This document shows positions 20,511-28,250 of a stretch of 64,000 bases of DNA, in pieces. The DNA comes from a virus: the IMG/VR virus record IMGVR_UViG_3300044647_001578, positions 1 to 64,000 of that record. One strand, written 5' to 3'. A model generated the notes under the pieces. That model worked only from the letters and a program-made list of their open reading frames with translations. It did not search any database and was not told where the DNA came from. How positions within the stretch are numbered: the stretch's first letter is position 1; each line of letters starts with the position of its first letter. The position numbers and the translations under genes were made by a program.

Positions 20511-20699
20511 CTATTTAGGATTATCTGTTTTATAAAAACCATTACCTTTAAACTGTATACCAAATGGAGTAAAGTGTCTAGTCATTTCTGACTCACATTC
20601 AACACATGTATAGCCTGGGTCTTCATCCATAATTGATCTATGAGTTGACATTGTTGGGTGTGCATCATCATATGAGCACTTGTATTCGTATACTGGCAT
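20511..20699 (-). CDS. FmdB-type zinc-ribbon protein
   Basis: 62 residues, MPVYEYKCSYDDAHPTMSTH, then YTCVECESEMTRHFTPFGIQ. The MPxYEYxC start and CxxC with MxRxFTPF are the FmdB/CxxC_CxxC_SSSS signature (putative regulatory zinc ribbon). Here the first CxxC is degenerate (CSYDD). It has its own -10 (20713-20718) and follows a structured leader region. Confidence 0.75.
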   Translation of the reverse strand: MPVYEYKCSYDDAHPTMSTHRSIMDEDPGYTCVECESEMTRHFTPFGIQFKGNGFYKTDNPK

Positions 20700-20704
20700 T
20701 ACCT

Positions 20705-20800
20705 ATCCTTTAATTATAGTGAGCAGTTTCGGGACATACTCAGGTCCATCCTGCGGGTAACGGCCCGCTATCTGCGACTTCCCAGTTACGGGTTGCAGAT
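20705..20800 (-). ncRNA. Candidate structured RNA / leader
   Basis: About 95 nt at roughly 58% GC (46 of 80 over 20721-20800) in a low-GC genome. Minus-strand -10 TATAAT at 20805-20810 would start it near 20798. Three hairpins: 20770-20800 (ATCTGC/GCAGAT with an inner CCC/GGG), 20753-20768 (GCGGG/CCCGC), and 20732-20747 (GGAC/GTCC). The first two loops contain GTAAC and GTTAC, which could kiss. No known riboswitch is recognised. It lies between hsp20 and the FmdB-like gene. Confidence 0.45.
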
Positions 20801-20812
20801 TTCTATTATACC

Positions 20813-21229
20813 TTACTTGATTTTAATTTCTTTAGGCTTTTTTTCTTCTGGAACAATGCGATCCACATTAATATGTAGCATGCCGTCTTTTAGCTCTGCA
20901 CCAGATACTTCCATGTATTCACCTAGGGCAAAAGATCTGACGAACTTTCTACCAGCAATACCCTTGTGAACAATTTCTGCATCTGTAACTTCTACAATTT
21001 CACCCTTAATAATAAGTGTTCCATTGTCTACCGAAACATTAATATCTTCCTTGGTAAAACCTGCAATAGCAAGCGAAAGCCTGTATGTGTCTTCATCTAA
21101 TTTAAGAAGATCATACGGAGGATATGATTGAGAGTTGATTTTGTGTGCAGTATTTAGACGGGCTAGGTCCCTGTTAAAGCCAATAAAAAAAGGATCATTA
21201 AATAAATCCATTGCGAATTGTGTTACCAT
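20813..21229 (-). CDS. Hsp20 / alpha-crystallin small heat-shock protein
   Basis: 138 residues. The alpha-crystallin domain is about 35-130, with YRLSLAIAGFTKEDINVSVD, LIIKGE and ELKDGMLHINV (the A-x-x-x-G-x-L signature); the C-terminal IKIK provides an I-x-I oligomerisation motif. It holds unfolding proteins in the cytoplasm, perhaps capsid or tail subunits. AAAGGGG Shine-Dalgarno. A perfect 11-bp inverted repeat overlies its promoter. Confidence 0.9.
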   Translation of the reverse strand: MVTQFAMDLFNDPFFIGFNRDLARLNTAHKINSQSYPPYDLLKLDEDTYRLSLAIAGFTKEDINVSVDNGTLIIKGEIVEVTDAEIVHKGIAGRKFVRSFALGEYMEVSGAELKDGMLHINVDRIVPEEKKPKEIKIK

Positions 21230-21256
21230 GTTATTCCCCTTTCAAGCGAATAAATT

Positions 21257-21291
21257 AATATACGGACCCTCTATTGAGCAGTCCGTATATT
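21257..21291 (-). promoter_or_regulatory. Operator-like inverted repeat at the hsp20 promoter
   Basis: AATATACGGAC (21257-21267) and GTCCGTATATT (21281-21291), 13-bp spacer. The extended -10 TGCTATAAT (hexamer 21292-21297) abuts it and the start site falls inside the right-hand arm. The layout is like CIRCE (9-N9-9), but the sequence is different. Confidence 0.6.
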
Positions 21292-21317
21292 ATTATAGCA
21301 AAATATTTATATCTTGT

Positions 21318-21722
21318 CTATTTCTTCTTAGCCCTTACCTTAGCAAGTGCTTCAAAGTCCTTTACCTTAGTATCCCCTAGGTATCCCCAGGCATATCCAT
21401 CGGCAATCATTTGTTCATTGACTGATACCTTAGATCCATCTAGGAATATCCATCCAAGGATGCGCCCGTATTTTTCTGATGAGTCCATCTTCTCTGTCTT
21501 AATGACAACATCTTTAGCGTCTTTAATCTTAGACTTTAAATACTCTTTAGATTCAAGCCCCAAAACCTTTTCAGCTTTATCTCTTGTTCTACTTTCTGGA
21601 GTATCAATTCCAGCCAGCCTAACTCTTGAATTAAACGATATGTCAAAACCTAGATCAATCTCTACGTCTATTGTATCTCCGTCTACTACGTTAGTTACTT
21701 TCTTAACATGGTATTCGTACAT
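21318..21722 (-). CDS. SNase-like (thermonuclease) nuclease
   Basis: 134 residues. The OB-fold nuclease has VVDGDTIDVEIDLGF, RVRLAGIDTPES and KYGRILGWI, matching the Asp/Arg/Glu/Arg site of staphylococcal nuclease, and NEQMIADGYAW. No signal peptide, so it probably acts on DNA or RNA inside the cell, for instance host nucleic acid. It overlaps the stop of the endolysin gene. Confidence 0.88.
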   Translation of the reverse strand: MYEYHVKKVTNVVDGDTIDVEIDLGFDISFNSRVRLAGIDTPESRTRDKAEKVLGLESKEYLKSKIKDAKDVVIKTEKMDSSEKYGRILGWIFLDGSKVSVNEQMIADGYAWGYLGDTKVKDFEALAKVRAKKK

Positions 21723-22324
21723 TACTTCTTCTTTACTGCCGCCTTCTTTACAGGAGCCGCCTTCTTAACTGGTGCAGCTGGCGCTGCAACCTTCTTAGCA
21801 ACAGGCTTACCAAATGTTGGTCTTCCAAATCCTACAATTCCTACGATCTGACTTCTACGAAGCTTTGATCCGTTCTTCTTCTTATAAGCACGATTCTTTA
21901 GGCAACATTCTCCGCCATTTCTTTGATCGCCTTTCTTATCTGCAGATGTATTTCCTTCTACAACATCTACTGTGCCGTCTGCATTTACTGCAGCAACAAT
22001 TCCTACGTGAGAAATTCTGTCTACGCCATCTGATGGGAAATCAAAATAGGCAATATCTCCAACTTCTGGTGTTGCTACTTCTGCCATCTGCCAGGCTCCT
22101 GCTTTAATGAATGCTTGCGCTCCTGCTGGTGTGTATACAGTGTTAGGAACTTTTACTCCTGCTTGATCTGCACACCACATAACGAATGATCCGCACCATG
22201 GTTGAAAGTTTGCTTTTGCAAACTTACCATACTTTGTTTCATTGTCTTTTGGTCCTTCAATAGTTCCAACTTCTGCTAGTGCTACTTCCACTAGTCTTGC
22301 TGCTGATCCTTGTTCTGCTGCCAT
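21722..22324 (-). CDS. CHAP-domain endolysin
   Basis: 200 residues. CHAP amidase/endopeptidase domain (about 5-165) with Cys44 (QPWCGSFVMWC), His106 (RISHVGIV) and Glu123/Asn125 (VVEGNTS). The C-terminal 30 residues are a Lys/Ala/Pro tail that may bind anionic cell-wall polymers instead of a folded wall-binding domain. It cleaves peptidoglycan at lysis. AGGAG Shine-Dalgarno and a TATACT -10 in the leader. Confidence 0.9.
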   Translation of the reverse strand: MAAEQGSAARLVEVALAEVGTIEGPKDNETKYGKFAKANFQPWCGSFVMWCADQAGVKVPNTVYTPAGAQAFIKAGAWQMAEVATPEVGDIAYFDFPSDGVDRISHVGIVAAVNADGTVDVVEGNTSADKKGDQRNGGECCLKNRAYKKKNGSKLRRSQIVGIVGFGRPTFGKPVAKKVAAPAAPVKKAAPVKKAAVKKK

Positions 22325-22382
22325 TTTATTTCTCCTAATCTATTTGTATTAAAATATACTGATCCTAGTATACCAAAAAAAA

Positions 22383-23129
22383 TTAAAACCTGTTGTAAAC
22401 ATGAGACAGCACCTTGTCATAGTGCTCTTGCCTCATATGATCATTTAAAAAGTTATTAAGATTATCTTTAGGCTGCATCCAGGACTCGATCATATCTGTC
22501 CCAAGAATTTCCCTAATATTTATAGGTTCTGGGAGTCCTCTTTCGGCACACTGTATTTTTAATTCTTCAACAAAATTTAAATACTGCTCGTGCCTTTCTT
22601 CAAATTCAAAGTCGGGATCCAGCTCTGGAAACCTCCAGCTACTTGTCACAATTGTTATAAATTGGGGGACTGGCTCCATAAAAACAACTGTACATTTATC
22701 AAAATGTTTTATGACATTATCTATATACGTTGAAACAACTTCCTTCGCTCCAACATAATTTTTTAATTTTTTATTTGGAAGATGATTTCTGCAGTCTATA
22801 TATCCAAGCCAAGGTATAAAAATATTACCCTCTGCGTTCCATTTTTCTAATATAGGTTTTTGGGTACCGCTTGCAAAGTTTAAAAAATCATAGCTATATG
22901 CGGATCTACCAGAGTGACCAGAGATTAATATCTTTGAAGTGTCATCTTCATATCCTATTAAAACATCTTTCATAAATACAGTAAAACCATTTTCATCTGG
23001 GGCTTTGGTTTCATAGTGTGAGTTAGAATGAATTTCCGTACCCGACTCTACATTGCTTGAGAACCAGGCCTTAGAAGAATACCCTAGTCTTGTTGCGTGA
23101 GAATCACCTAGTATTAATATATTTTTCAT
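22383..23129 (-). CDS. SGNH-hydrolase-like protein
   Basis: 248 residues. N-terminal MKNILILGDSHATRLGY is a GDSx block I; GHSGRSAYSYDF and IPWLGYIDCRNHLPNK may correspond to blocks II and III, where IDCRNHL contains the expected Gly/Asn neighbourhood. A C-terminal His (DHMRQEHY) could be block V. Such enzymes cut esters on sugars or lipids. TATAAT lies eight bases before the ATG (near-leaderless). Confidence in catalysis is moderate. Confidence 0.6.
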   Translation of the reverse strand: MKNILILGDSHATRLGYSSKAWFSSNVESGTEIHSNSHYETKAPDENGFTVFMKDVLIGYEDDTSKILISGHSGRSAYSYDFLNFASGTQKPILEKWNAEGNIFIPWLGYIDCRNHLPNKKLKNYVGAKEVVSTYIDNVIKHFDKCTVVFMEPVPQFITIVTSSWRFPELDPDFEFEERHEQYLNFVEELKIQCAERGLPEPINIREILGTDMIESWMQPKDNLNNFLNDHMRQEHYDKVLSHVYNRF

Positions 23130-23154
23130 TATACTCCATTATACTGTTATTTAA

Positions 23155-23709
23155 TTAGCTTGAAGGCTTAAAGTCTACAAGAAATTCTTTTGGGGCAAAC
23201 CCTGAGCTTAGAGTGTACCTTTCTTTACCGCTAAGCATAGTTACATGATGCTTGTATTTGCTGTAAAATATAAACAGCTTCCCAGCTGTCGGGCTGAAGG
23301 TTATGTCCAAGTCATCAAACACTAAGTCTCCACCTTCAAACCCTTCATTTAAATACAATAAATATACTACTGCATCTTCGGGGTCAAAGTGTGATCCCAT
23401 TTCACTGCCTGGCATCATTTTTGATGCAAGAATATTTGGGAAGTGGGAGTATGTATTTTTATCTACACCTACTTTACCCATAAAATCATATACTAATGGG
23501 TGAACTTTATCTTTTACCAACTGCTTTAGATACATCTGGTCCTCGGATATTAATTCATCTGAGTGGAAGTCTATTTTCATTGTTAGTTGAGTCCTGTGGT
23601 TTACAGACAAAAACTTTTCATCAAGATTGTTAAAACAATCAAAGACTTTTTTAAAATTAATGTCGTCTTTGATGTCGCAAATAGCTACATGCTCGTGTAT
23701 AAAATTCAT
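23155..23709 (-). CDS. 2OG-Fe(II) oxygenase (D)
   Basis: 184 residues from MNFIHEHVAICD. H107-x-D109 (GSHFDPEDA), H155 (YKHHVTML), R164, with FEGGDLVFDD. All ligands are present. The start at 23709 follows TATACT (23717-23722) by seven bases; the frame is open further upstream to 23772 without a better start. It lies just downstream of the three-tRNA cluster. Protein hydroxylase by family; substrate unknown. Confidence 0.85.
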   Translation of the reverse strand: MNFIHEHVAICDIKDDINFKKVFDCFNNLDEKFLSVNHRTQLTMKIDFHSDELISEDQMYLKQLVKDKVHPLVYDFMGKVGVDKNTYSHFPNILASKMMPGSEMGSHFDPEDAVVYLLYLNEGFEGGDLVFDDLDITFSPTAGKLFIFYSKYKHHVTMLSGKERYTLSSGFAPKEFLVDFKPSS

Positions 23710-23716
23710 AAATACC

Positions 23717-23722
23717 AGTATA
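23717..23722 (-). promoter_or_regulatory. Leaderless promoter -10 for oxygenase D
   Basis: TATACT with seven bases to the ATG at 23709. Confidence 0.6.
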
Positions 23723-23748
23723 CCATTTTCTTTAATTTTTATAAACAG

Positions 23749-23821
23749 TGTCCCCAGATGGTATCGAACCATCGACCCGCAGATTAAAAGTCTGCTGCTC
23801 TACCAGCTGAGCTATAGGAAC
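23749..23821 (-). tRNA. tRNA-Lys (UUU)
   Basis: 73 nt. Acceptor GTTCCTA with TGGGGAC, anticodon loop CTTTTAA in a GCAGA/TCTGC stem, T-arm GATGG-TTCGATA-CCATC. Third in the cluster. Confidence 0.93.
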
Positions 23822-23822
23822 G

Positions 23823-23894
23823 TACCCCTGGCTGGGATCGAACCAGCGACCTACAGATTAGAAGTCTGTTGCTCTTCCGCTGAGCTACAAAGGT
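23823..23894 (-). tRNA. tRNA-Arg (UCU)
   Basis: 72 nt. Acceptor ACCTTTG with CAGGGGT (two G-U pairs), anticodon loop CTTCTAA giving UCU, T-arm GCTGG-TTCGATC-CCAGC. It reads AGA, a codon preferred in low-GC genes. Confidence 0.92.
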
Positions 23895-23895
23895 G

Positions 23896-23969
23896 TGCGG
23901 CAGGTAGGACTTGAACCTACGATTACCGAATTATGAGTTCGGGGCTTTAACCAACTAAGCTACTGCCGC
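23896..23969 (-). tRNA. tRNA-Met (CAU)
   Basis: 74 nt. Acceptor GCGGCAG with CTGCCGC, anticodon loop CTCATAA in a CCGAA/TTCGG stem, T-arm GTAGG-TTCAAGT-CCTAC. With CAU it could be elongator Met or, if lysidinylated, Ile2; the sequence does not settle which. One base separates it from tRNA-Arg. Confidence 0.9.
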
Positions 23970-23978
23970 TTAGTTAGT

Positions 23979-24008
23979 ATTGTATCTAATTGTATTATTT
24001 TTTGTCAA
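23979..24008 (-). promoter_or_regulatory. Promoter of the Met-Arg-Lys tRNA cluster
   Basis: TTGACA (24003-24008), 18-bp spacer, TACAAT (23979-23984), ten bases before tRNA-Met. It lies inside the end of the gene at 23995-24228. Confidence 0.7.
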
Positions 24009-24228
24009 TAGTATTTTCTACTATTTGCTGCACGTACTCTGAAAAATGTTTTCTTATGCTGCCCATTGGCCTTGAGCCAAAAGAATCCCATAGCCTTTGA
24101 TATTCTATTATATTTTGTAATGTTGTTGGACATACAATCAGCCCATTATATGTCTTCATTACGGTTGGCAAAGGCACATGTTTTGTGCAGCATTTGCACT
24201 GCTTTGCTAGTTCTTGATATTCACTCAT
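23995..24228 (-). CDS. Small zinc-ribbon protein after terminase
   Basis: 77 residues: CKCC near residue 11, then a short beta segment to VCPTTLQNIIEYQRLW and a helical tail. It overlaps the terminase stop by four bases. Role unknown. Confidence 0.6.
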   Translation of the reverse strand: MSEYQELAKQCKCCTKHVPLPTVMKTYNGLIVCPTTLQNIIEYQRLWDSFGSRPMGSIRKHFSEYVQQIVENTIDKK

Positions 24229-26027
24229 AGTATTTGCATCCTGTCCATTGCTTCTCTCAAACCTTCAGGCATTCTTGGTGCCCTAATCATGTTATAAGAT
24301 GTTGTGTCTGGGTCATCTTTGGCCCCAAAATCATTGTCGTAATTCATAGATTCATATGTATGAATATTAATTTCTTGATTATTATCAAACCTTGTTCTGC
24401 TGATCGAATTAAATATTGCCCCACATGTTGCGTCCGCCAAGTCTTTAGATCCTTTTCTTGGGTGATCCACTTTGTCTCTCATAATTCTAAGTTGGCATAG
24501 CTCATCTATAAGCAGTGGTATGTGTGGGCCAATTAGTCTCTCTTCCGCCACAATCATAGCCATATCGTCATAATGCTTTTTAGCGACAGACAGAATCTCT
24601 GTATTGATGCCATATTGTTTTAGTTGTTGCATCATATCATGAGAGTTCCATCTGTCAAAGGTACATATTGCTATATTAAATCCTCTTGTTTTAAGAGAAA
24701 GAATGTAGTCTTTTACTTCAGTAAAGTCAACAGATTTGTCTGGGGTCGGTGTCCAGTATCTTACAGCATCAACCTCTACAATTGGGGCTGGCTGCGAGTA
24801 GGTATCAGTCACCTTTACGTTAACCCATTTATTTACATGAGCCATTGTTACTGCACAGTGGTCATGCTTTTGAGCCAAGTCTACGTGAATATAATATTTT
24901 TTATCTGGGTCTGGTATAAACCACTCTTCAAGTCTGCCAAAGTTGTCAACTGCGATTGATCCCACGTTAAAAGCCTTCTCTACTTTTTCTCTAGATTTAA
25001 AGAATGCATCTACTGCATCTGGGGGCATGCAAGCAAATCTTGAAAGAGCATCTGTCGGGTTTGTATAAAATGCTGTTTTAAAATCATCAATCTTTCTAAC
25101 TGGGTTTATCTCCCACGTAGGTCTTTTAATAGCATAAACCTTTGGTATTTTATAAGATATTATATGATCCTCTTCCCATTGTATTTCAAACTCATTTCCT
25201 TCTGTACCGTCTGGTAGTTCTTCGTACATCTTAAACTTATGGTCTCTAATTATAGTTTCTTTTTCGCCTATTACCGCATCATATCTTTGCTGTATATAAT
25301 CATTCTTAAATCTAGGAAATGATAGCAATATAACTTTACCAAAATCTGGGAAGCGTGAGTCTACTGATGCCCTGTACATATCATAAACCGCACTACCTGT
25401 TTTAGCTTGATCGTGACCAGTTGTATTATCAATTGCAAAGCCAGAAATTTCATCCAGAATAACAACGATAACGTTATATCCTTCCCAAGCCTCTCTTTCT
25501 GAGTGGCCAGAGTGAACCGTTATAGCCTTGTTAAACTGGATTTCAGATGCCTTGGCATAGTACTTCCCAATAAACCATGGCGACTTGTCTATGCGGCTCC
25601 TGAAGCCTTTAAAAAATACGTTGCTTGCCTGCTGTGAGTTAATTGCAATATTAATAATATCAATAGAGTCGCCTGGAGGTTTGCCGTAATATGTTGCTGG
25701 GTCCTTTAGACATAATAGTAAATATACTATATACGCTACTGCAATCGTTGAGCAGTAGTCTTTTCCAGAACCTTTTCCTAGCTGTGCGACAACTTCGTTT
25801 GCCGTTTGCTTAAATCTAATAGATCCCTCTTCGTCTCCAAATAATTTTTTTAGTGTTGTTTCTTTATATATCTGTGAGCTTTTTTCAATCAAAGTATACT
25901 GATAATCAGAGAGTGGAGGTAGACCTAAATAATTTGGGTCATTTACAAATGTGCGAAGATCGACTGGCTTTTCTTCAAACTCTTCACCGTCTAATATATC
26001 AATTAAATCTGAGAAATCAAATGACAT
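24225..26027 (-). CDS. terL: Terminase large subunit
   Basis: 600 residues. ATPase domain: Walker A QLGKGSGKDY near residue 86 and Walker B VIVVILDEISGF near 185. Nuclease domain: YYIHVDLAQKHDHCA near 380, ICTFDRWNSHD and the late KDLADATCGAIF Asp. It cuts concatemers and pumps DNA into the prohead. GGGAGG Shine-Dalgarno. It is separated from its putative small subunit by a 2OG oxygenase gene, and no portal or capsid gene follows, so the head genes must lie outside the window. Confidence 0.92.
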   Translation of the reverse strand: MSFDFSDLIDILDGEEFEEKPVDLRTFVNDPNYLGLPPLSDYQYTLIEKSSQIYKETTLKKLFGDEEGSIRFKQTANEVVAQLGKGSGKDYCSTIAVAYIVYLLLCLKDPATYYGKPPGDSIDIINIAINSQQASNVFFKGFRSRIDKSPWFIGKYYAKASEIQFNKAITVHSGHSEREAWEGYNVIVVILDEISGFAIDNTTGHDQAKTGSAVYDMYRASVDSRFPDFGKVILLSFPRFKNDYIQQRYDAVIGEKETIIRDHKFKMYEELPDGTEGNEFEIQWEEDHIISYKIPKVYAIKRPTWEINPVRKIDDFKTAFYTNPTDALSRFACMPPDAVDAFFKSREKVEKAFNVGSIAVDNFGRLEEWFIPDPDKKYYIHVDLAQKHDHCAVTMAHVNKWVNVKVTDTYSQPAPIVEVDAVRYWTPTPDKSVDFTEVKDYILSLKTRGFNIAICTFDRWNSHDMMQQLKQYGINTEILSVAKKHYDDMAMIVAEERLIGPHIPLLIDELCQLRIMRDKVDHPRKGSKDLADATCGAIFNSISRTRFDNNQEINIHTYESMNYDNDFGAKDDPDTTSYNMIRAPRMPEGLREAMDRMQIL

Positions 26028-26028
26028 G

Positions 26029-26652
26029 CTACCTCCCCATTGAATTAGTTAGAGGGTGGCCAGATGGAACATATCCTTTTGGAACCTTTATCATGTGGTA
26101 TATATGATTTGGCCAAGCATAATACTTTTCACTTAAAACTTCTTTAGTTGAATGTTTGCAATGATCTTCTGGACTATGGAATATCAGGTCGCCTTTCAAT
26201 GGCTTGTATACAATGTCTTGATCCTCATAGTAAAATTCTCCGCCTTCAAAATCATTAAAGAATATATACATTCCCATGTCAATGCCGTCTGCGTAGTCGA
26301 ACTCTTCGCCATCAACATAAAGTGCTGAGGCCTTTGATGCCTCTAGAAACTCTGAGTTGTCAGAATGTGCATATCTTTTAGTACCTTGTAATAATTTGTG
26401 AGGATGAATATTTGTGCCAACAAAATACCCGTCGTGTAGAAGAGATTGAATCCTAGATCTAATTTCTTGCAAACTCTCAACGCCCTTTTCTTCTATTACC
26501 TTAAACCTTTTCTCAGGGTGCGGCTGCCAGTAGTCTTCTGGGGGGAGGCTATCTAGGTACAGTGTTACCGAGTCAGATTCTTCGGGGCTCATGAAATTAC
26601 GATATACATATATGTCTTCGCCAATTTTTTCAAATAAATCTTTATTGAACAT
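26029..26652 (-). CDS. 2OG-Fe(II) oxygenase (E) between terminase genes
   Basis: 207 residues. H96-x-D98 (RYAHSDNS) and H167 (CKHSTKEV) are present, with FEGGEFYYED between. The usual Arg is replaced by Lys176 (EVLSEKYY), as in animal collagen prolyl hydroxylases, where Lys binds 2-oxoglutarate. It overlaps the upstream putative small terminase by 11 bases and ends two bases before terL, so it is expressed with the packaging genes. A virion or terminase protein may be its target (inference). Confidence 0.82.
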   Translation of the reverse strand: MFNKDLFEKIGEDIYVYRNFMSPEESDSVTLYLDSLPPEDYWQPHPEKRFKVIEEKGVESLQEIRSRIQSLLHDGYFVGTNIHPHKLLQGTKRYAHSDNSEFLEASKASALYVDGEEFDYADGIDMGMYIFFNDFEGGEFYYEDQDIVYKPLKGDLIFHSPEDHCKHSTKEVLSEKYYAWPNHIYHMIKVPKGYVPSGHPLTNSMGR

Positions 26653-27190
26653 TGGTTATCACTTCTGCGTCGTGAATATTTACTGACTCAACTATGCCAG
26701 TAATCTGAGATAGCCTCTTTGCAACATCCATTTTACATTTAGGGCAACCAGCAGTAACTTCTTTTAAAATTCCAACTAAAACTTCTTGTTTACGTTCTGT
26801 CTCGGCAATCTGAGATGCTATTTGTGTATTCTCTAATACTCCCACTGACTGAAGCATTGCTATTCTTTTGGTTTCAATATCTGCAATAAGCTTTAGGGCA
26901 CTCGCTTTCACGCTTAGCTGCCCCTGGGTGTCCGCATCTTCTACAGTCTTCCAGGCTTCTTTAATTAGCATCGCATAGTGCTGATCTGCTCCAGAGATAG
27001 CTTCACGAGCACGGTCACGGATATTGCTATCATTATGGACTACAGACTTCCATTCGTCAACATATTCCAGGACTTCTTTTCTAGAGAAACCAGTGAGTGT
27101 TGCTATCTGTGTTGCAGAATTTCCCTTTAGAAGTTCTTCCACAACCTTATTCATGCGGTCAAAATGTACCGCTGGCTCTATTTCGCTCAT
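26642..27190 (-). CDS. Putative terminase small subunit (HTH protein)
   Basis: 182 residues. N-terminal helix-turn-helix (about 17-48, NSATQIATLTGFSRKEVLEY), then a long helical region suited to oligomerisation, and a C-terminal CPKC. Position before terL and the HTH-plus-coiled-coil layout fit a small terminase, but there is no specific sequence signature. Leaderless: TATAAT (27197-27202), six bases, ATG, so it starts the packaging operon. Confidence 0.6.
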   Translation of the reverse strand: MSEIEPAVHFDRMNKVVEELLKGNSATQIATLTGFSRKEVLEYVDEWKSVVHNDSNIRDRAREAISGADQHYAMLIKEAWKTVEDADTQGQLSVKASALKLIADIETKRIAMLQSVGVLENTQIASQIAETERKQEVLVGILKEVTAGCPKCKMDVAKRLSQITGIVESVNIHDAEVITNVQ

Positions 27191-27196
27191 AATTAA

Positions 27197-27202
27197 ATTA
27201 TA
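27197..27202 (-). promoter_or_regulatory. Leaderless promoter of the packaging operon
   Basis: TGG-TATAAT (extended -10) with six bases to the ATG at 27190. Confidence 0.7.
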
Positions 27203-27217
27203 CCACGTTTTAGTTGA

Positions 27218-27544
27218 CTAAGACTTGTTGGCAATTTTAAGAAGTATTAGGTATCCAATTAGATCATCAATATCATTATCGCCAGGGAATGCTTTATCGT
27301 TTTGAATTCTATTTAATTTATCATCAATGCGGACACGAATCTGTTCTGTTGAGTCCGCCTTTGAAAATATACGAATTGGATCTAGTGCTGAGTTTCCATA
27401 TGAGATATTTTTCTTTATAAGCATCTCTGCAATCTCTAAACACTCTCTAATGATCTTGTGGCCAGAAGGAGCATCTGTTGCAATTAACTGAAGGTCTGTT
27501 ATCCAAGCCTGATATCCACCATCTTTATTTGGGTACTCGCTCAT
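27218..27544 (-). CDS. Nucleotide-modification-associated domain protein (DUF1599/Nmad1-like)
   Basis: 108 residues from MSEYPNKDGGYQAW. Core: KKNISYGNSALDPIRIFSKA, then RVRIDDKLNRI and DDLIGYLILLKIA, which matches the DUF1599-type family linked to nucleotide modification in phages. The start at 27544 overlaps the stop of the HTH gene before it; a longer frame up to 27607 is not supported. It could act on nucleotides or modified DNA. Confidence 0.7.
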   Translation of the reverse strand: MSEYPNKDGGYQAWITDLQLIATDAPSGHKIIRECLEIAEMLIKKNISYGNSALDPIRIFSKADSTEQIRVRIDDKLNRIQNDKAFPGDNDIDDLIGYLILLKIANKS

Positions 27545-27687
27545 TTTTTTCTCAACAATCCAAACTCTTGTAAATATCTCTGTATAGTCATAGCAGAGAC
27601 CCCGCACTCTTTACCTATTTCTGTAACTGTTTTCTTTTGAACTATGTATCTCCTATATAGCCAATCTTTACTTTGATAAAGTTTCAT
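27541..27687 (-). CDS. 48-residue helix-turn-helix protein
   Basis: MKLYQSKDWLYRRYIVQKKT, then VTEIGKECGVSAMTIQRYLQ and EFGLLRKK: a classic homeodomain-like HTH found in recombinase and sigma-4-like proteins. ATGA overlap with the RuvC-like gene before it. Probably a DNA-binding regulator or accessory factor. Confidence 0.65.
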   Translation of the reverse strand: MKLYQSKDWLYRRYIVQKKTVTEIGKECGVSAMTIQRYLQEFGLLRKK

Positions 27688-28250
27688 CGCTTAGTAAGTA
27701 CCTGGTTGCTATAGTGTGCAATCCCAAAGCTATCCGCAACATCAAAATCTATAATTTCTAAACCATATTTCTTATTAAAGTAGTCAGCAGTTCTTTGCTT
27801 TCTCATATTTCTTAACTGATTTTTATACCAAGATTCAGCATAGCCTGGATTAGCCAATCTTATTGCAGACTTCTCATCCTTCGTAGGATTTTTGTTGCCA
27901 ATGTACGCCTGCCACGAGGATGGACTAATAGTAATAACCTTAGCACCAGTAGACATAAGCTCAGCAATAACAACTCCATAGACATAGGACAATTTTATCA
28001 CAGCATCAGGTGATCTGACAAGTATGGCACCTTCAACAGCAATATAATCACTCTTAAGTTCATCTAACATCATGGCCATTTTATTTTTAGCGTCGTGAAT
28101 TTTTTCATATATATCTTCGCCTACAAGATTAATCTTTCCCCATTTAAGAGGAACATCATCCTCCATTAAACAAAAAGCTATAGAGTTAGTTGAGGCATCT
28201 ATGCCTAAAACCCTATTTGCTTTTGTCTTTATTAGGCTAGCTAATTTCAT
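27684..28250 (-). CDS. RuvC-like Holliday-junction resolvase
   Basis: 188 residues with the RNase H fold: LGIDASTNSIAF (Asp18), IAVEGA (Glu73), and IIDFDVADSFGIAHY (Asp170/Asp173). These match the four acidic residues of RuvC. It would resolve branched DNA before packaging. It overlaps genes on both sides within the recombination cluster (Cas4-like nuclease upstream). Confidence 0.82.
   Translation of the reverse strand: MKLASLIKTKANRVLGIDASTNSIAFCLMEDDVPLKWGKINLVGEDIYEKIHDAKNKMAMMLDELKSDYIAVEGAILVRSPDAVIKLSYVYGVVIAELMSTGAKVITISPSSWQAYIGNKNPTKDEKSAIRLANPGYAESWYKNQLRNMRKQRTADYFNKKYGLEIIDFDVADSFGIAHYSNQVLTKR

Noticed and set aside
20721-20750. CTGAGTA...CGAAAC as a hammerhead ribozyme core
   Set aside because: The core lacks the needed CUGANGA and leaves no room for stem II before GAAA.
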